Positions 6,553 through 7,112 of a DNA stretch of 7,112 nt are shown piece by piece. Position numbers and translations under genes: made by a program. Each line of letters begins with the position of its first letter. The stretch's first letter is position 1. The notes under the pieces were generated by a model. The model was not told the origin of the DNA and ran no database searches. It was given only the letters and a program-made list of their open reading frames with translations. The DNA comes from CBFDBT01 sp965603115 (GTDB taxonomy: Bacteria > Pseudomonadota > Alphaproteobacteria > Sphingomonadales > Kordiimonadaceae), in contig CBFDBT010000145.1 of the NCBI GenBank assembly GCA_965603115.1, forward strand, positions 1 through 7,112. Reading direction: 5' to 3'.

Positions 6553-7112
6553 ATGATACCGACCACCAAGACATTACCTACTCCAGCCGGAGACATGGCT
6601 TACTGGGACAGTGGAAAAGACGCGCCAGCGGCATTATTCATCCACGGCAATTCAGCGAGTAAAGAAGCCTTTATCCACCAATTTGAAAGCCCCCTGCTTC
6701 AAAAATACCGGCTTGTTGCGATTGACTTACCGGGTCACGGCTCATCTGATGATGTGGTGGATTTAGAAACTATCTGCTCAACACCTATATTTGCTCAAAT
6801 CATTGCCGGCGTTATTCCAGCCCTTGGTTTACAAAATGTCACTTTGGTTGGCTGGTCACTCGGTGGCCATATCGCCATCGAAATTGCAGGACAAGGCACA
6901 GAACTAACAGGACTTGTCCTCACGGGTACACCGCCCTGCGGCCCGGGACTTGAGGATATGGCTGATGCCTTCATTCCAAGCCCGCATATGGCGCTTACAG
7001 GCAAGCTAGAATTTAGCGACGGCGAAGCTCTCACATATGCAAGGGCTGTCTATAATGCTGAGGATGTCCCTGCCAACCTTCTTCAAGGTGTAAAGCGCGC
7101 GCAGGGCGCAGT
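6553..7112 (+). CDS. Alpha/beta hydrolase, N-terminal part (cut by window edge)
   Basis: The reading frame stays open to the right edge (186 complete codons), so the C-terminal catalytic His, and probably the acid residue, lie outside. An in-frame TAA at 6547-6549 and a GGGGA site about 6 nt before the ATG fix the start. Visible fold motifs are the oxyanion-hole strand ALFIHGNSASKEAF (27-40), DLPGHGSSD (58-66) and the nucleophile elbow VGWSLGG (99-105) with Ser102. This pattern is that of the broad esterase/C-C-bond-hydrolase group of alpha/beta hydrolases. It lacks the HGGxW/Y motif of alpha/beta-type kynurenine formamidases. It begins 42 bp after kynU on the same strand and is probably co-transcribed, so an aromatic-pathway esterase, amidase or ring-cleavage-product hydrolase is possible. 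No specific function can be assigned. Confidence 0.85.
   Translation, partial: MIPTTKTLPTPAGDMAYWDSGKDAPAALFIHGNSASKEAFIHQFESPLLQKYRLVAIDLPGHGSSDDVVDLETICSTPIFAQIIAGVIPALGLQNVTLVGWSLGGHIAIEIAGQGTELTGLVLTGTPPCGPGLEDMADAFIPSPHMALTGKLEFSDGEALTYARAVYNAEDVPANLLQGVKRAQGA

Noticed and set aside
6795..7034. Minus-strand open frame opposite the alpha/beta hydrolase
   Set aside because: It lies wholly antisense to a frame with clear hydrolase motifs and has no recognisable domain of its own, so it is a shadow frame.
1..7112. Defence system, mobile element, CRISPR array or tRNA/attachment site
   Set aside because: No transposase, integrase, direct-repeat array, tRNA-like fold or target-site duplication is visible, and the six genes all belong to common metabolic or transport families.

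Overview
The window looks like an ordinary chromosomal segment of a Gram-negative bacterium, most likely an alphaproteobacterium of moderate GC content. This rests on protein flavour (MoeA, a FAHD1/fumarylpyruvate-hydrolase-type protein and a bacterial kynureninase), on the outer-membrane TonB-dependent receptor and on consistent base use throughout. The taxonomic placement is an inference from sequence feel, not from a marker gene. There are six protein-coding genes (five complete, one cut by the right edge). I see no RNA genes, insertion sequences, CRISPR arrays or phage genes.

Layout. Positions 1-55 hold the rho-independent terminator of an unseen gene to the left. It is followed immediately by a good promoter and by moeA (+), the molybdenum-insertion step of molybdenum cofactor synthesis. 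moeA converges tail to tail, with a 2-bp gap, on a 707-residue TonB-dependent outer-membrane receptor (-). Directly upstream of that receptor is a 21-bp near-perfect inverted repeat of 10-1-10 form that closely resembles a Zur (zinc uptake regulator) box. Next come two minus-strand genes forming a probable two-gene operon: a TauE/SafE-family membrane permease, then, 12 bp downstream, a fumarylacetoacetate-hydrolase-fold acylpyruvate hydrolase. A roughly 115-bp divergent intergenic region carrying three TGACAA elements separates this pair from kynureninase (+). Kynureninase is followed after 42 bp by an alpha/beta hydrolase (+) that runs off the window.

How the genes may work together. kynU points to tryptophan/kynurenine breakdown to anthranilate or 3-hydroxyanthranilate plus alanine. 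The FAH-fold hydrolase, the permease and the alpha/beta hydrolase are all plausible parts of an aromatic or organic-acid catabolic neighbourhood, but the sequence alone does not prove the link. moeA appears to be an unrelated housekeeping neighbour. The receptor looks separately regulated, probably by metal (zinc) status. No clearly new system is visible. The most useful leads are the Zur-like operator on a receptor of unassigned substrate, and the divergent kynU/permease control region.
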